From: UBA1163 sp002311635
GTDB taxonomy: Bacteria; Desulfobacterota; BSN033; UBA1163
Direction of reading: 5' to 3'
Assembly (NCBI GenBank): GCA_049514515.1
Contig: JBEKUZ010000001.1
Location: 62,001 to 126,000 of the forward strand
Length of the DNA: 64,000 nucleotides
The notes under the pieces were generated by a model, which saw nothing but the letters and a program-made list of their open reading frames with translations, ran no database searches and was not told the DNA's origin. Below are positions 1 through 7,419 of this stretch, piece by piece; within the stretch, counting starts at the first letter, position 1, and each line of letters opens with the position of its first letter. The translations under genes were made by a program, and so were the position numbers.

Positions 1-594
1 AGAGAGGTTGGGGCCGAAGACTTTCTTGAATTGACGGACCATCATCTGGATCGCTTCCTCCGGGTCCATTTCCCTGACCAGGTGATAGCTGTCGGGGAAG
101 AGGTAGCCCTCCAGGGTAGACCCTGCGAGTTGAGAGAGGCCAAGAGCGTTGACGAATGCAGGGGAAGATGCCTTTTGGAGGAATTCTTTTCCCTCCATGA
201 TATTCGAATCTTCCAGCAACTGGGCGATTTGAGAAAGGGTATAACCCTCAGGAATGGTCACCAGGTGACGCTTTACCTGCCCCTTGACCAAAGCGTCCAA
301 TACCTGGAGGGGGAGCATTTGCGTATGAAATTCATATTCTCCTGCCTTGACCTTGGTTTTTTCCCGGAGAACCGTGGTAAGAAAAACGAAAAAATGTCTA
401 TTCTTGATGATCCCTTCTTGTTCGAGTATTTCCGAAACCTTTTTGAGAGGCGTTCCCTTTTTTAGGAAGATTACCTTCGTCGATGCCGTTTTGGAGGGGG
501 GAACACCGAGAAGCCAGTAGAGAACGAAAACAAAAAAGAGAAAGAGAAGCCCTGCCGAGAGGAGGAACCTTTTATTCCTGGAAGAAGGGTCCAT
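1..594 (-). CDS. mltG: endolytic murein transglycosylase MltG (YceG family), 3' end cut by window edge
   Basis: Reading the minus strand from an ATG at 594 gives 198 codons that run off the left edge. Residues 9-30 form one hydrophobic membrane anchor after a short basic stretch. The rest would be periplasmic. IPEGYTLSQIA (114-124) and LEGYLFPDSY (161-170) are hallmark motifs of MltG, the enzyme that cleaves nascent peptidoglycan strands close to the membrane. The catalytic glutamate of the family lies beyond the edge, so activity cannot be judged. The start overlaps the end of ruvX by 23 bases, and ruvX-mltG is a common bacterial pair, probably translated together. Confidence 0.9.
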   Translation of the reverse strand, partial: MDPSSRNKRFLLSAGLLFLFFVFVLYWLLGVPPSKTASTKVIFLKKGTPLKKVSEILEQEGIIKNRHFFVFLTTVLREKTKVKAGEYEFHTQMLPLQVLDALVKGQVKRHLVTIPEGYTLSQIAQLLEDSNIMEGKEFLQKASSPAFVNALGLSQLAGSTLEGYLFPDSYHLVREMDPEEAIQMMVRQFKKVFGPNLS

Positions 595-1012
595 GGTTTG
601 CTCTCCTGCTTCGGTCTAAATATCCTTGGAGAATGATAACGGCGGCCAGTTTGTCGATGACCTTCTTCCTTTTTCTTCTCGAGACATCGGCTTCCAATAA
701 AACCTTGGAGGCTCCGACGGTTGAAAGCCGTTCATCCCAGGTGACCACCGGAACTTGAATTTTATCCATGAGGACCTTCGCCCACTCAAGGACCATCTCT
801 GCCTGTTTCCCCAAGGTCCCATTCATGTTCTTAGGAAGCCCGAGCACAATTTTCTCAATTTCAAATTGGCCGATGATCGTGGCGATTTCTTTCAAATCGT
901 CTTCCATCGATTTTCTTCTAAGGGTTTTGAGACCCTGCGCTGTTATTCCCAACTCGTCGCTGATCGCTACGCCAATGGTATGAGTACCAATATCCAAACC
1001 CATTGTTCTCAC
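572..1012 (-). CDS. ruvX: putative pre-16S rRNA nuclease / Holliday junction resolvase YqgF (RuvX)
   Basis: A 146-residue protein with the RNase H-like fold of YqgF: MGLDIGTHTIGVAISD at residues 4-19 holds the first acidic metal ligand, LGLPKNMNGTLG lies near the middle, and TWDERLST carries another conserved acidic stretch. This length is usual for the family. E. coli YqgF matures the 5' end of 16S rRNA; a resolvase role was proposed first. ATG at 1012 and ATG at 1003 are both possible starts, and the family usually begins close to MGLDIG. A poor minus-strand promoter (TTGACA at about 1047, long spacer) may drive the gene together with mltG. Confidence 0.92.
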   Translation of the reverse strand: MRTMGLDIGTHTIGVAISDELGITAQGLKTLRRKSMEDDLKEIATIIGQFEIEKIVLGLPKNMNGTLGKQAEMVLEWAKVLMDKIQVPVVTWDERLSTVGASKVLLEADVSRRKRKKVIDKLAAVIILQGYLDRSRRANHGPFFQE

Positions 1013-1153
1013 TCACATCTTATTGCCCATTTGCCCAGTATTGTCAAGATTCCCATGTCTTTGGCCTTTGATGGGTGTTCAGAATCCAAATAATTTCAAA
1101 CATAATATTAGTAAATTCAATGGGTTGTAATTATCCGATGCCGCAAAAATATC

Positions 1154-1182
1154 TTGACAAAAGAGTGGTGCTTTGTTATAGA
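1154..1182 (+). promoter_or_regulatory. sigma70-type promoter for the acyl-CoA dehydrogenase operon
   Basis: TTGACA (1154-1159), a 17-base spacer and TATAGA (1177-1182). The predicted start is near 1189, about 25 bases before the ATG at 1214. The -35 box is perfect and the -10 box has one mismatch. There is no nearer promoter for the genes at 1214-3091. Confidence 0.75.
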
Positions 1183-1213
1183 TTGCACAATCGAACCTGA
1201 AGGAGGAGTTCTT

Positions 1214-2359
1214 ATGGATTTTAAGTTGAACGAGGAACAAGAAGCCATGCGGGAGATGGCTAAAAATTTTGCTGAGAAAAAAATTGCCCCCAGCATGGAA
1301 GAGGACGAAAAAGAGCACCGGTTTCGTCCGGAGATTGTGAAAGAAATGGCCAGGCTGGGTTTTTTTGGGTGCATCGCTCCTGAAAAATATGGGGGAAACG
1401 AAAGTGGTTATCTTGCCGCCTCCGTGATGACTGAAGAGATTGCAAGAATTTCGCCGTCGTGGGGACTTCCCTTCAACCTTCAGATGAATGCAATTCAATC
1501 TGTTCTTCTCAATTTCGGGACCGAGGAACAACGAGAACGCTGGATTCCCAAACTGATCAATGCCGACTTGCTCGGCTGTTTTGCCATCACGGAGCCCAAC
1601 ACCGGCTCGGATGTGGCATCGATGAAGTCAACCGCAGTAGAGGCGGAAGGAGGATTTGTTCTTAACGGGACAAAGATGTGGATCTCAGGGGTGCCCGTGG
1701 CCGACCTCGGTATCGTTTACGTCTATACGGACAAGGCCGCGAAGCATCGCGGCATATCAGCCTTGATCGTGGACATGCATGCCCCGGGGGTCACACAAAA
1801 GGCGATCAACACAAAATTGGGTCTTTTCTGCGCCCCTACGGGCGAAATCGTCTTCGAAGAGGTGAAGGTGCCGAAGGACAGCCTGGTGGGCCAAAAAGGA
1901 GATGGTTTTAAAATCTGCATGGCCATGTTGGACAACACCCGGCTCTCCTCCGCGGCAAGGGCGGTCGGCGTGGCCAGGGCGTGTCTTGAGCAGTCGGTTC
2001 GGTACGCCAACGAACGGGAGCAGTTCGGACAACCCGTTGCCAATTTTCAAATGATCCAGGAGCAGATCGCCGAGATGTATGTGGAAGAGCAGGCGGCCCG
2101 ACTATTGGTTTATCGAGCGGCCTGTAATAGAGACCTGGGGCAGCGGAACACCGTTGAGGTTTCCTGCGCAAAATATTATGCGGCAGAGGTGGCTGTTAAA
2201 GCGGCGAATCAAGCCGTGAAGATTTTCGGATCCTACGGCTTTTCGACGGAGTATCCTGTAGAGAGGTTTTATCGGGACGCAAAATCTTATCAGATCGTAG
2301 AAGGGACATCCAACATTCAAAAGATGATCATTGCAAGAAATGCGTTAGGCCTTAAGTAA
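1214..2359 (+). CDS. acyl-CoA dehydrogenase (probably alicyclic or dicarboxylic acyl-CoA)
   Basis: A 381-residue FAD enzyme of the acyl-CoA dehydrogenase family, at the normal length. It has the N-terminal helical domain, the FAD/substrate motif CFAITEPNTGSDVASMKS (around 130-147) and the C-terminal YQIVEGTSNIQKMIIARNALG, whose Glu is at the usual catalytic-base position. I chose ATG 1214 because AGGAGGAG lies at 1201-1208; an upstream in-frame ATG at 1154 falls on the promoter. It leads an operon with a biotin carrier and a GNAT protein. Its place beside dch-had-oah suggests a cyclohexane- or cyclohexene-carboxyl-CoA, pimeloyl-CoA or glutaryl-CoA substrate, but the sequence alone does not decide this. 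Confidence 0.9.
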   Translation: MDFKLNEEQEAMREMAKNFAEKKIAPSMEEDEKEHRFRPEIVKEMARLGFFGCIAPEKYGGNESGYLAASVMTEEIARISPSWGLPFNLQMNAIQSVLLNFGTEEQRERWIPKLINADLLGCFAITEPNTGSDVASMKSTAVEAEGGFVLNGTKMWISGVPVADLGIVYVYTDKAAKHRGISALIVDMHAPGVTQKAINTKLGLFCAPTGEIVFEEVKVPKDSLVGQKGDGFKICMAMLDNTRLSSAARAVGVARACLEQSVRYANEREQFGQPVANFQMIQEQIAEMYVEEQAARLLVYRAACNRDLGQRNTVEVSCAKYYAAEVAVKAANQAVKIFGSYGFSTEYPVERFYRDAKSYQIVEGTSNIQKMIIARNALGLK

Positions 2360-2389
2360 AAATTTGCTTTTCGGAAGGAGGAGAAGGTC

Positions 2390-2605
2390 ATGGCGACACC
2401 AGTGACTGTGCCGATGGTAGGCAAGATCATTTCGGTTTCAGTAAAAGTGGGGGATAAGATAAAAGAGGATGACCAGGTCGCCGTATTGGAGGCGATGAAA
2501 ATGGAGATGCCGATCGTGGCCCCGGTCACCGGGACGGTGAAGGAGATTCGTGTGGCTCCGGGTCAAGAGGTCGAGGCAGAGGCAGTGATCGCTGTGATTG
2601 AATAG
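2390..2605 (+). CDS. free-standing biotin carrier (biotin/lipoyl attachment domain)
   Basis: A 71-residue protein that is a single biotinyl domain. EAMKMEM near residue 35 places the acceptor lysine between two methionines, which is the biotin rather than lipoate signature, and glycines mark the beta-hairpin turns. The ATG follows GGAGGAG. Such carriers serve acyl-CoA carboxylases or Na+-pumping decarboxylases (glutaconyl-CoA, methylmalonyl-CoA, oxaloacetate). No carboxyltransferase, biotin carboxylase or membrane decarboxylase subunit is in the window, so its partner is elsewhere. In a benzoyl-CoA cluster, glutaconyl-CoA decarboxylase is a reasonable but unproven guess. Confidence 0.88.
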   Translation: MATPVTVPMVGKIISVSVKVGDKIKEDDQVAVLEAMKMEMPIVAPVTGTVKEIRVAPGQEVEAEAVIAVIE

Positions 2606-2632
2606 TCACCGCATGAAAGGGAAGGGGAGCCG

Positions 2633-3091
2633 ATGGAAGAGGATCTCTTAGCGAAATTGAACATACGACCCCTAACCACCGAGGATCTGGATGCGATTGT
2701 TGAGATTGATCGTAAGGTCTTGGGTCAAGCCAGGCGGGATTACTGGAGGAAGGAGATGAAGTTTCCCACCCCCCCCTATCCGAGGTCGGGCTTGGCTGCT
2801 GAAATCGAGGGGAGGGTCATCGGGTTTATTTTAGGTGAAGTGAGCGGTTGGGAGTTTGGCGTTCCGGAGACCGTGGGATGGATCAGCACGATTGGCGTTG
2901 ACCCGGATTACCAGCATAAAGGTGTGGCCAGAAAATTGAGTCAAGCATTTATTCAAAATTTTAAAGCGATCGGAGTGAAAGTCGTTTATACCTTGGTGAA
3001 TTGGAGCGATTGGGATCTGCTCAAATTCTACCGTGCGATGGGGTTTGCAAGGGGAGGGGACATGATCAACTTAGAACTGAAGCTTGAATAG
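2633..3091 (+). CDS. GNAT-family N-acetyltransferase
   Basis: A 152-residue single-domain GNAT protein. WISTIGVDPDYQHKGVARKL (around 82-101) is the acetyl-CoA pyrophosphate-binding motif A, and DLLKFYRAMGFARGG near the C terminus is motif B. It begins 27 bases after the biotin carrier, with AGGGGAG before the ATG, so it is probably the third gene of the acyl-CoA dehydrogenase operon. The substrate is unknown. GNAT proteins in acyl-CoA operons are sometimes lysine acetyltransferases that control CoA ligases; that role is only a possibility here. Confidence 0.85.
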   Translation: MEEDLLAKLNIRPLTTEDLDAIVEIDRKVLGQARRDYWRKEMKFPTPPYPRSGLAAEIEGRVIGFILGEVSGWEFGVPETVGWISTIGVDPDYQHKGVARKLSQAFIQNFKAIGVKVVYTLVNWSDWDLLKFYRAMGFARGGDMINLELKLE

Positions 3092-3278
3092 CTCATCGCC
3101 AGATACCCGTCCGCTCTTGAATGCTTCACAAAAATTTGCCTCCACATCTTCCTCTGAGCAGTCGTATATTGAATCCAATCAAATGGAGCGCCGTGGTTTT
3201 CCGATCGGCAGAAGTCGTTCGGTCCAAGGGAAACGTAGCCGTACCCATTCCGGAAACAGATCTGACGGAAGATTTTTC

Positions 3279-3306
3279 TTGACAAGGGGGGTTGGCTGTG
3301 ATAATT
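3279..3306 (+). promoter_or_regulatory. promoter of the tetR-SDR-had-oah unit
   Basis: TTGACA at 3279-3284 is followed by GATAAT at 3300-3305 (15-base spacer) or ATAATT at 3301-3306 (16-base spacer). It lies 70-100 bases before the TetR start and directly before a palindrome (3311-3343), the usual arrangement for an autoregulated TetR repressor. Confidence 0.6.
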
Positions 3307-3310
3307 TTCG

Positions 3311-3350
3311 ACCGACCAGTCGGATTTAAATCAGACGGTCGGTTTTTTAT
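3311..3350 (+). promoter_or_regulatory. palindrome: TetR operator and/or leader attenuator
   Basis: Arms CCGACC(A)GTC (from 3312) and GACGGTCGG (3334-3342) form a 9-bp GC-rich stem with one bulged A and a 12-base loop, followed by TTTTTTATTTT. The left arm is itself nearly symmetric (CCGAC-CA-GTCGG), as TetR-family operators are. The site overlaps the expected transcription start, so repressor binding there is likely. The stem plus T-run would also end transcription. The sequence cannot separate the two roles. Confidence 0.55.
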
Positions 3351-3376
3351 TTTAGGACGCTTTTCAGAACGCTTTT

Positions 3377-4015
3377 ATGGGAAAATACCTGAAACAATTA
3401 ACCCCAAAAGAGTTGGGGAAGATGACCGGCATCGCGAAAGCCGCCGCCAGGCTCTTTAATGAAAGAGGGTTTCTGGAAACGAGCATGGACGATATTTCGG
3501 CAGCGGCCCGGTTGAGCAAGGGGGGTATCTATCACTATTTTTCGAGCAAGAATGAGATGCTCTATTTCATTTGTACGAATTTCATGGGTCTCCTCCTGAA
3601 CAACTTGGAGCAGGAACTGGAGAAAATTCGTGAGAATTATGCGAAGATTGAATACATCATCTCCCGGCACATCGAATTCTACACGAAATACATTGCCGAA
3701 GCCAAAACAACCATTCACGAAGGGCACCTGCTTCCGTCAGAATATTTCAGGGACATCGGCGAACAACAGATGCGGTACTATCGCATTGTCAGCGACGTCC
3801 TTTCAGACTACTTCGGCGGGAAGATCTCGGAGGAAGAGCTAAAAGTGCTCACCTTTATCCTGTTTGGAACGTGCAACGGAATCTATTTCTGGTATGATCC
3901 AAAAGGATCCGTGATTCCGAAGGAGCTGTCGCGTATTATTATTGGCATTCTATGCAGGGGATTGAAAGGGTATAAAGGCGAAGGGAAAACGAGAAGGAAG
4001 GGAAAGCATTCGTAG
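3377..4015 (+). CDS. TetR/AcrR-family transcriptional regulator
   Basis: A 212-residue protein with a TetR N-terminal DNA-binding domain: AAARLFNERGFLETSMDDISAAARLSKGGIYHYFSSKNEML in which the helix-turn-helix is close to residues 39-62. The all-helical C-terminal part should bind a ligand, typically an acyl-CoA or aromatic-CoA in this setting. The Shine-Dalgarno before ATG 3377 is weak, and an in-frame ATG at 3422 is an alternative start. It lies 18 bases before an SDR gene and upstream of had and oah, so it is the most likely local regulator of ring-cleavage genes and of its own promoter at 3279. Confidence 0.9.
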   Translation: MGKYLKQLTPKELGKMTGIAKAAARLFNERGFLETSMDDISAAARLSKGGIYHYFSSKNEMLYFICTNFMGLLLNNLEQELEKIRENYAKIEYIISRHIEFYTKYIAEAKTTIHEGHLLPSEYFRDIGEQQMRYYRIVSDVLSDYFGGKISEEELKVLTFILFGTCNGIYFWYDPKGSVIPKELSRIIIGILCRGLKGYKGEGKTRRKGKHS

Positions 4016-4032
4016 GGAAGGAGGGGATTCGG

Positions 4033-4788
4033 ATGGGCAGGCTCGAAGGTAAAGCGGCCGTGGTCACAGGAGGAGGGCGCGGGATCGGCAGGGCGATCTG
4101 TATTGCCTATGCAAAGGAAGGAGCCGACGTCGTTGTCAATTATGCCAGTAAGGATCAGCCGGCTCAAGAAGTTGTTGAAATGATCAACAAGATCGGGAGG
4201 AGAGCTTTCGCCGTAAAGGCGAATGTGGCAGTGAAGGCCGACGTAGAAAGAATTATCCAAACGGCCATTGACAACTTCGGGAAGCTTGACATCCTGGTGA
4301 ACAATGCAGGCGTATCGAAACCGAACATGCTCTATAAAATGACGGAGGAACAGTGGGATGAGGTTGTTGGAATTCATCTCAAAGGACCTTTCTTATGCAT
4401 CCAGGCAGCTTCTAAGTATATGATGGAGAAAAAATATGGGAAAATTATCAATATCACTTCTTCCGCCGGGTTGTGGGGAACGAAGGGACAGATCAACTAC
4501 AGCTCAGCAAAAGGAGGGATCGTCGCTTTAACCAAGTCCGCGGCACGAGAGCTGGCTGGTTATGGGATTACGGTAAACGTGGTCCAGCCGGGATATGTCA
4601 GCACAGAGATGTTTGAGAAGGTTAAATCCGACCCCAAGTTGATGGGGATTTATACGGGCAGGATCCTCTTGGGCCGATTTGCAGAACCGGAAGAGGTCGC
4701 TCCAACCTTTGTCTTCTTGGCTTCGGACGAATCGAACTATATCACCGGCCAGCTTTTCTGCGTGGACGGGGGCCTCGGAATGACTTGA
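4033..4788 (+). CDS. short-chain dehydrogenase/reductase (FabG-like, 3-hydroxyacyl-CoA type)
   Basis: A 251-residue classical SDR. The TGGGRGIGRAI motif at residues 12-22 binds NAD(P), LVNNAG is near 86-91, the catalytic Ser lies in NITSSAG, and Tyr and Lys in YSSAK. The ATG follows GGAGGGG. It sits in the TetR unit just before had and oah. A role in oxidising a 3-hydroxyacyl-CoA such as 3-hydroxypimeloyl-CoA, the product of Oah, fits the context. The fold alone would also fit an acyl-ACP reductase or a sugar or alcohol dehydrogenase. Confidence 0.85.
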   Translation: MGRLEGKAAVVTGGGRGIGRAICIAYAKEGADVVVNYASKDQPAQEVVEMINKIGRRAFAVKANVAVKADVERIIQTAIDNFGKLDILVNNAGVSKPNMLYKMTEEQWDEVVGIHLKGPFLCIQAASKYMMEKKYGKIINITSSAGLWGTKGQINYSSAKGGIVALTKSAARELAGYGITVNVVQPGYVSTEMFEKVKSDPKLMGIYTGRILLGRFAEPEEVAPTFVFLASDESNYITGQLFCVDGGLGMT

Positions 4789-4930
4789 TTCCGTAAGGGC
4801 CTTCCTTCGGAGTTTAGAGCGAAGAGTGCGGGACGGAAATTTAATACCTAAAATCTTCAATAATAAATCGGGAAAGGAGGAATGCGGACAAGGTTTAAAA
4901 TCTATTAATTTAAAGAAAGGGGTGAAATGA

Positions 4931-6043
4931 ATGGCTACAGTACCTGATAAGATTGACACGTGGCAGATGGTTCAGCCTACAGCTAAAAATAAGGACACAG
5001 GAGAGGTCATTCTTGGCAAGTTAGCTAAGGTTTCCATTCCGGTCCCAACCTTGGCAGCCGGAGAAGTACTGGTTAAAGTAGCGGGATGCGGTGTTTGTCA
5101 TACGGATCTGGGCTTCTTTTATGATGGCGTGCCAAACGTCCAGAAACCGCCTTTGACCCTTGGCCATGAGATCAGCGGAACCGTTGTCGCAGGAGTTGAG
5201 AAATGGATTGGGAAAGAAGTAATCATACCCGCTGTCATGCCCTGCCGTCAGTGCATCCTTTGCAAAACTGGCAGGGGGAATCGTTGTCTGGCCCAGAAGA
5301 TGCCCGGAAACAGTCTGGGAGTTTATGGGGGATTTTCGAGTTATATCCCTGCTCCCTCTATTGATCTCTGTGAGGTGAGAAACCGCGGGAGTATTCCCTT
5401 GGAGCAATTGGCGGTTGTTGCTGATGCGGCCACCACTCCGTATCAAGCATCCAAGAGGGCCGGCCTCCAGCCGGGAGACAATGCCCTGATCATCGGTGTC
5501 ACAGGCGGGGTCGGTGTGTATATGGCCCAGACGGCGAAAGCCCTGGGAGCAAAGACGGTCATCGGCATTGCGAGGAATCCTCAGAAGTTGCAGAGGGCTC
5601 TGAAATACGGAGCGGACTTTGTCGTCAGCTCACAGGACAAGGCCATCAAGGATATCCGGAACGAATTTCGGGAGATCTGCAAGAAGAATGGTTTGGAGGC
5701 GGGGCATGGCTGGAAGATCTTCGAGGTGAGCGGCACGAAGGGAGGGCAAGAGATCGCTCTGGAACTCCTTTCTTTCACGGGAAAGCTGATCGTGGTCGGG
5801 TTTGGGATGGCCAAGAATGAATACAGTATCTCCCGGTTGATGGCGTTTGATGCGGAGATTATCGGGACTTGGGGATGTCTGCCGGAATACTATCCGATCG
5901 TGCTGGATATGGTCCTCTCGAAAAAGATCGACATCGGACCCTTTGTCGAGACAAGACCGATGAGCCAGATCCAGTCCGTGTTCGAGGAGGTTCACAAAGC
6001 GGGTTCTCCGGAGAAGCGAATTGTTCTGACACCCGATTTTTAG
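4931..6043 (+). CDS. had: 6-hydroxycyclohex-1-ene-1-carbonyl-CoA dehydrogenase
   Basis: A 370-residue zinc-dependent medium-chain dehydrogenase. GCGVCHTDLGFFYDGVP (51-67) holds the catalytic-zinc cysteine, GHEISG the next ligand, and the cluster CRQCILCKTGRGNRC the four structural-zinc cysteines. GVTGGVGVYMAQ is the NAD-binding loop. The GFFYDGVP signature and the immediate neighbours (oah next, dch after it) identify Had/BamQ, which oxidises 6-hydroxycyclohex-1-ene-1-carbonyl-CoA to the 6-oxo compound in anaerobic benzoyl-CoA degradation. The ATG follows AAAGGGGTGA. Confidence 0.9.
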   Translation: MATVPDKIDTWQMVQPTAKNKDTGEVILGKLAKVSIPVPTLAAGEVLVKVAGCGVCHTDLGFFYDGVPNVQKPPLTLGHEISGTVVAGVEKWIGKEVIIPAVMPCRQCILCKTGRGNRCLAQKMPGNSLGVYGGFSSYIPAPSIDLCEVRNRGSIPLEQLAVVADAATTPYQASKRAGLQPGDNALIIGVTGGVGVYMAQTAKALGAKTVIGIARNPQKLQRALKYGADFVVSSQDKAIKDIRNEFREICKKNGLEAGHGWKIFEVSGTKGGQEIALELLSFTGKLIVVGFGMAKNEYSISRLMAFDAEIIGTWGCLPEYYPIVLDMVLSKKIDIGPFVETRPMSQIQSVFEEVHKAGSPEKRIVLTPDF

Positions 6044-6126
6044 GATCCGTTGGCGCTTTTTCTAAAGATGTCGAAGAGATCACGATCTGAATAGAAGCGA
6101 TACAAAAAAAGAAAGGGGGTTTGTGT

Positions 6127-7272
6127 ATGTCAATAGATTGGGTTCCACGAGAGAGCGAGGAGAAAAATCATGATCGATATGGCTCGGAGCACTGGGGGAC
6201 AAAGGCTCCTTCCACGATCTACGAAAAGAGGCCCTTGAAAGACCCGAAGGGGAACGTGATCCCAGGCCTACACGTCGCATGGGTTACGCTGAATAATCCC
6301 GGACAGTACAACTCCTATACCACGGAAATGGTGAAGGGTGTCATCGCCGGCATGGAGAATTCTTCAACAGACCGCTCCGTTGTTTGTACCATTTTTACCG
6401 GAGTCGGTGCCAATGCGTTCTGCACCGGCGGCAACACGAAAGAGTACTCCGAATATTACAGCAGGCGTCCGGAGGAGTACGGAGCCTACATGGAGCTGTT
6501 TAACAATATGGTGGATGCGATCCTGATGTGTAAGAAGCCCGTCATCTGCCGTGTAAATGGGATGAGGGTGGCAGGCGGCCAGGAGATTGGAATGGCCTGC
6601 GACCTGGCGATCTCTTCGGACCTGGCCATCTACGGACAGGCGGGTCCCCGGCATGGCTCTGCTCCGGATGGCGGCTCTTCCGACTTTCTGCCGTGGTTCC
6701 TGGGGATGGAAGACGCCATGTGGAACTGCGTGAGCTGCGAGATGTGGAGCGCTTACAAGATGAAGATGAAGACCCTCATCTCCAAGTGCGTTCCCGTCCT
6801 TAAGGATGAGAAGGGGAATTGGGTGCGCAACCCGCAGGTCATCACCGATAAGTATGTTGAGAATGGTGAGATTGTCTACGGAGAATTTAAGACGGGTGAA
6901 GAATTCAAAAAGGCAAGAGAGTGGGTGAACAACAAACTGAAAAACAACGATTATGACTTCTCGCTGCTCGACGCCGAGGTGGATAAGATCGTTTGGACGT
7001 TCACCAATCTGTTTCCAGGCTGCCTGATTAAGTCGATTGATTCGGTCCGGGCCAAAAAGAAATTTTTCTGGGACTACTCGAAAAACTACAACAGGCACTG
7101 GCTGGCGGCCAATATGATGGGCGAGGCGTTCCTCGGCTTCGGGGCCTTCAATACCAAAAAGATCACCGGCCAGGATGTCATCAACTTCATCAAGTACCGT
7201 CAGAATATTGCGGAAAGCAAGATCCTGGATGAAAAATTCTTTGAGGAAGTGTTGGGAAAACCTCAAAAGTAG
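6127..7272 (+). CDS. oah: 6-oxocyclohex-1-ene-1-carbonyl-CoA hydrolase (ring-opening; Oah/BamA)
   Basis: A 381-residue crotonase-superfamily protein, longer than ordinary enoyl-CoA hydratases and of Oah/BamA length. Recognisable BamA segments are WVTLNNPGQYNSYTTEMVKG (around 53-72), CTGGNTKEYSEYY, RVAGGQEIGMACDLAISSD and GPRHGSAPDGGSSDFLPW. The enzyme adds water and cleaves the ring C-C bond, giving 3-hydroxypimeloyl-CoA. BamA is the usual marker gene for anaerobic aromatic degradation. I chose ATG 6127 because AAAGGGGG lies seven bases upstream; a TTG at 6121 is in frame. A strong terminator at 7292 ends the unit. Confidence 0.95.
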   Translation: MSIDWVPRESEEKNHDRYGSEHWGTKAPSTIYEKRPLKDPKGNVIPGLHVAWVTLNNPGQYNSYTTEMVKGVIAGMENSSTDRSVVCTIFTGVGANAFCTGGNTKEYSEYYSRRPEEYGAYMELFNNMVDAILMCKKPVICRVNGMRVAGGQEIGMACDLAISSDLAIYGQAGPRHGSAPDGGSSDFLPWFLGMEDAMWNCVSCEMWSAYKMKMKTLISKCVPVLKDEKGNWVRNPQVITDKYVENGEIVYGEFKTGEEFKKAREWVNNKLKNNDYDFSLLDAEVDKIVWTFTNLFPGCLIKSIDSVRAKKKFFWDYSKNYNRHWLAANMMGEAFLGFGAFNTKKITGQDVINFIKYRQNIAESKILDEKFFEEVLGKPQK

Positions 7273-7291
7273 CAAGGAGGGTTGATGACGC

Positions 7292-7340
7292 AGGTACCCT
7301 TTGGGCAAAAAATAATCTCTGGCCCAAAGGGTACCTTTTT
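7292..7340 (+). terminator. intrinsic terminator after oah
   Basis: Perfect 15-bp inverted repeat: left arm 7292-7306 (AGGTACCCTTTGGGC), 15-base loop, right arm 7322-7336, then T5 (7336-7340). It is 20 bases after the oah stop and separates oah from dch. Because the stem is symmetric it could also work in reverse, but no gene points that way. Confidence 0.85.
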
Positions 7341-7419
7341 AGGGATTTGTCTTTGGCAAATCTACTGTTGGGGCATCACCATTCACGTTCACGAGTCATG
7401 GTAAAGGGAGGTGATTCCA

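Noticed and set aside
31..465. Plus-strand open frame at the left edge
   Set aside because: It is antisense to MltG, whose motifs are clear on the minus strand.
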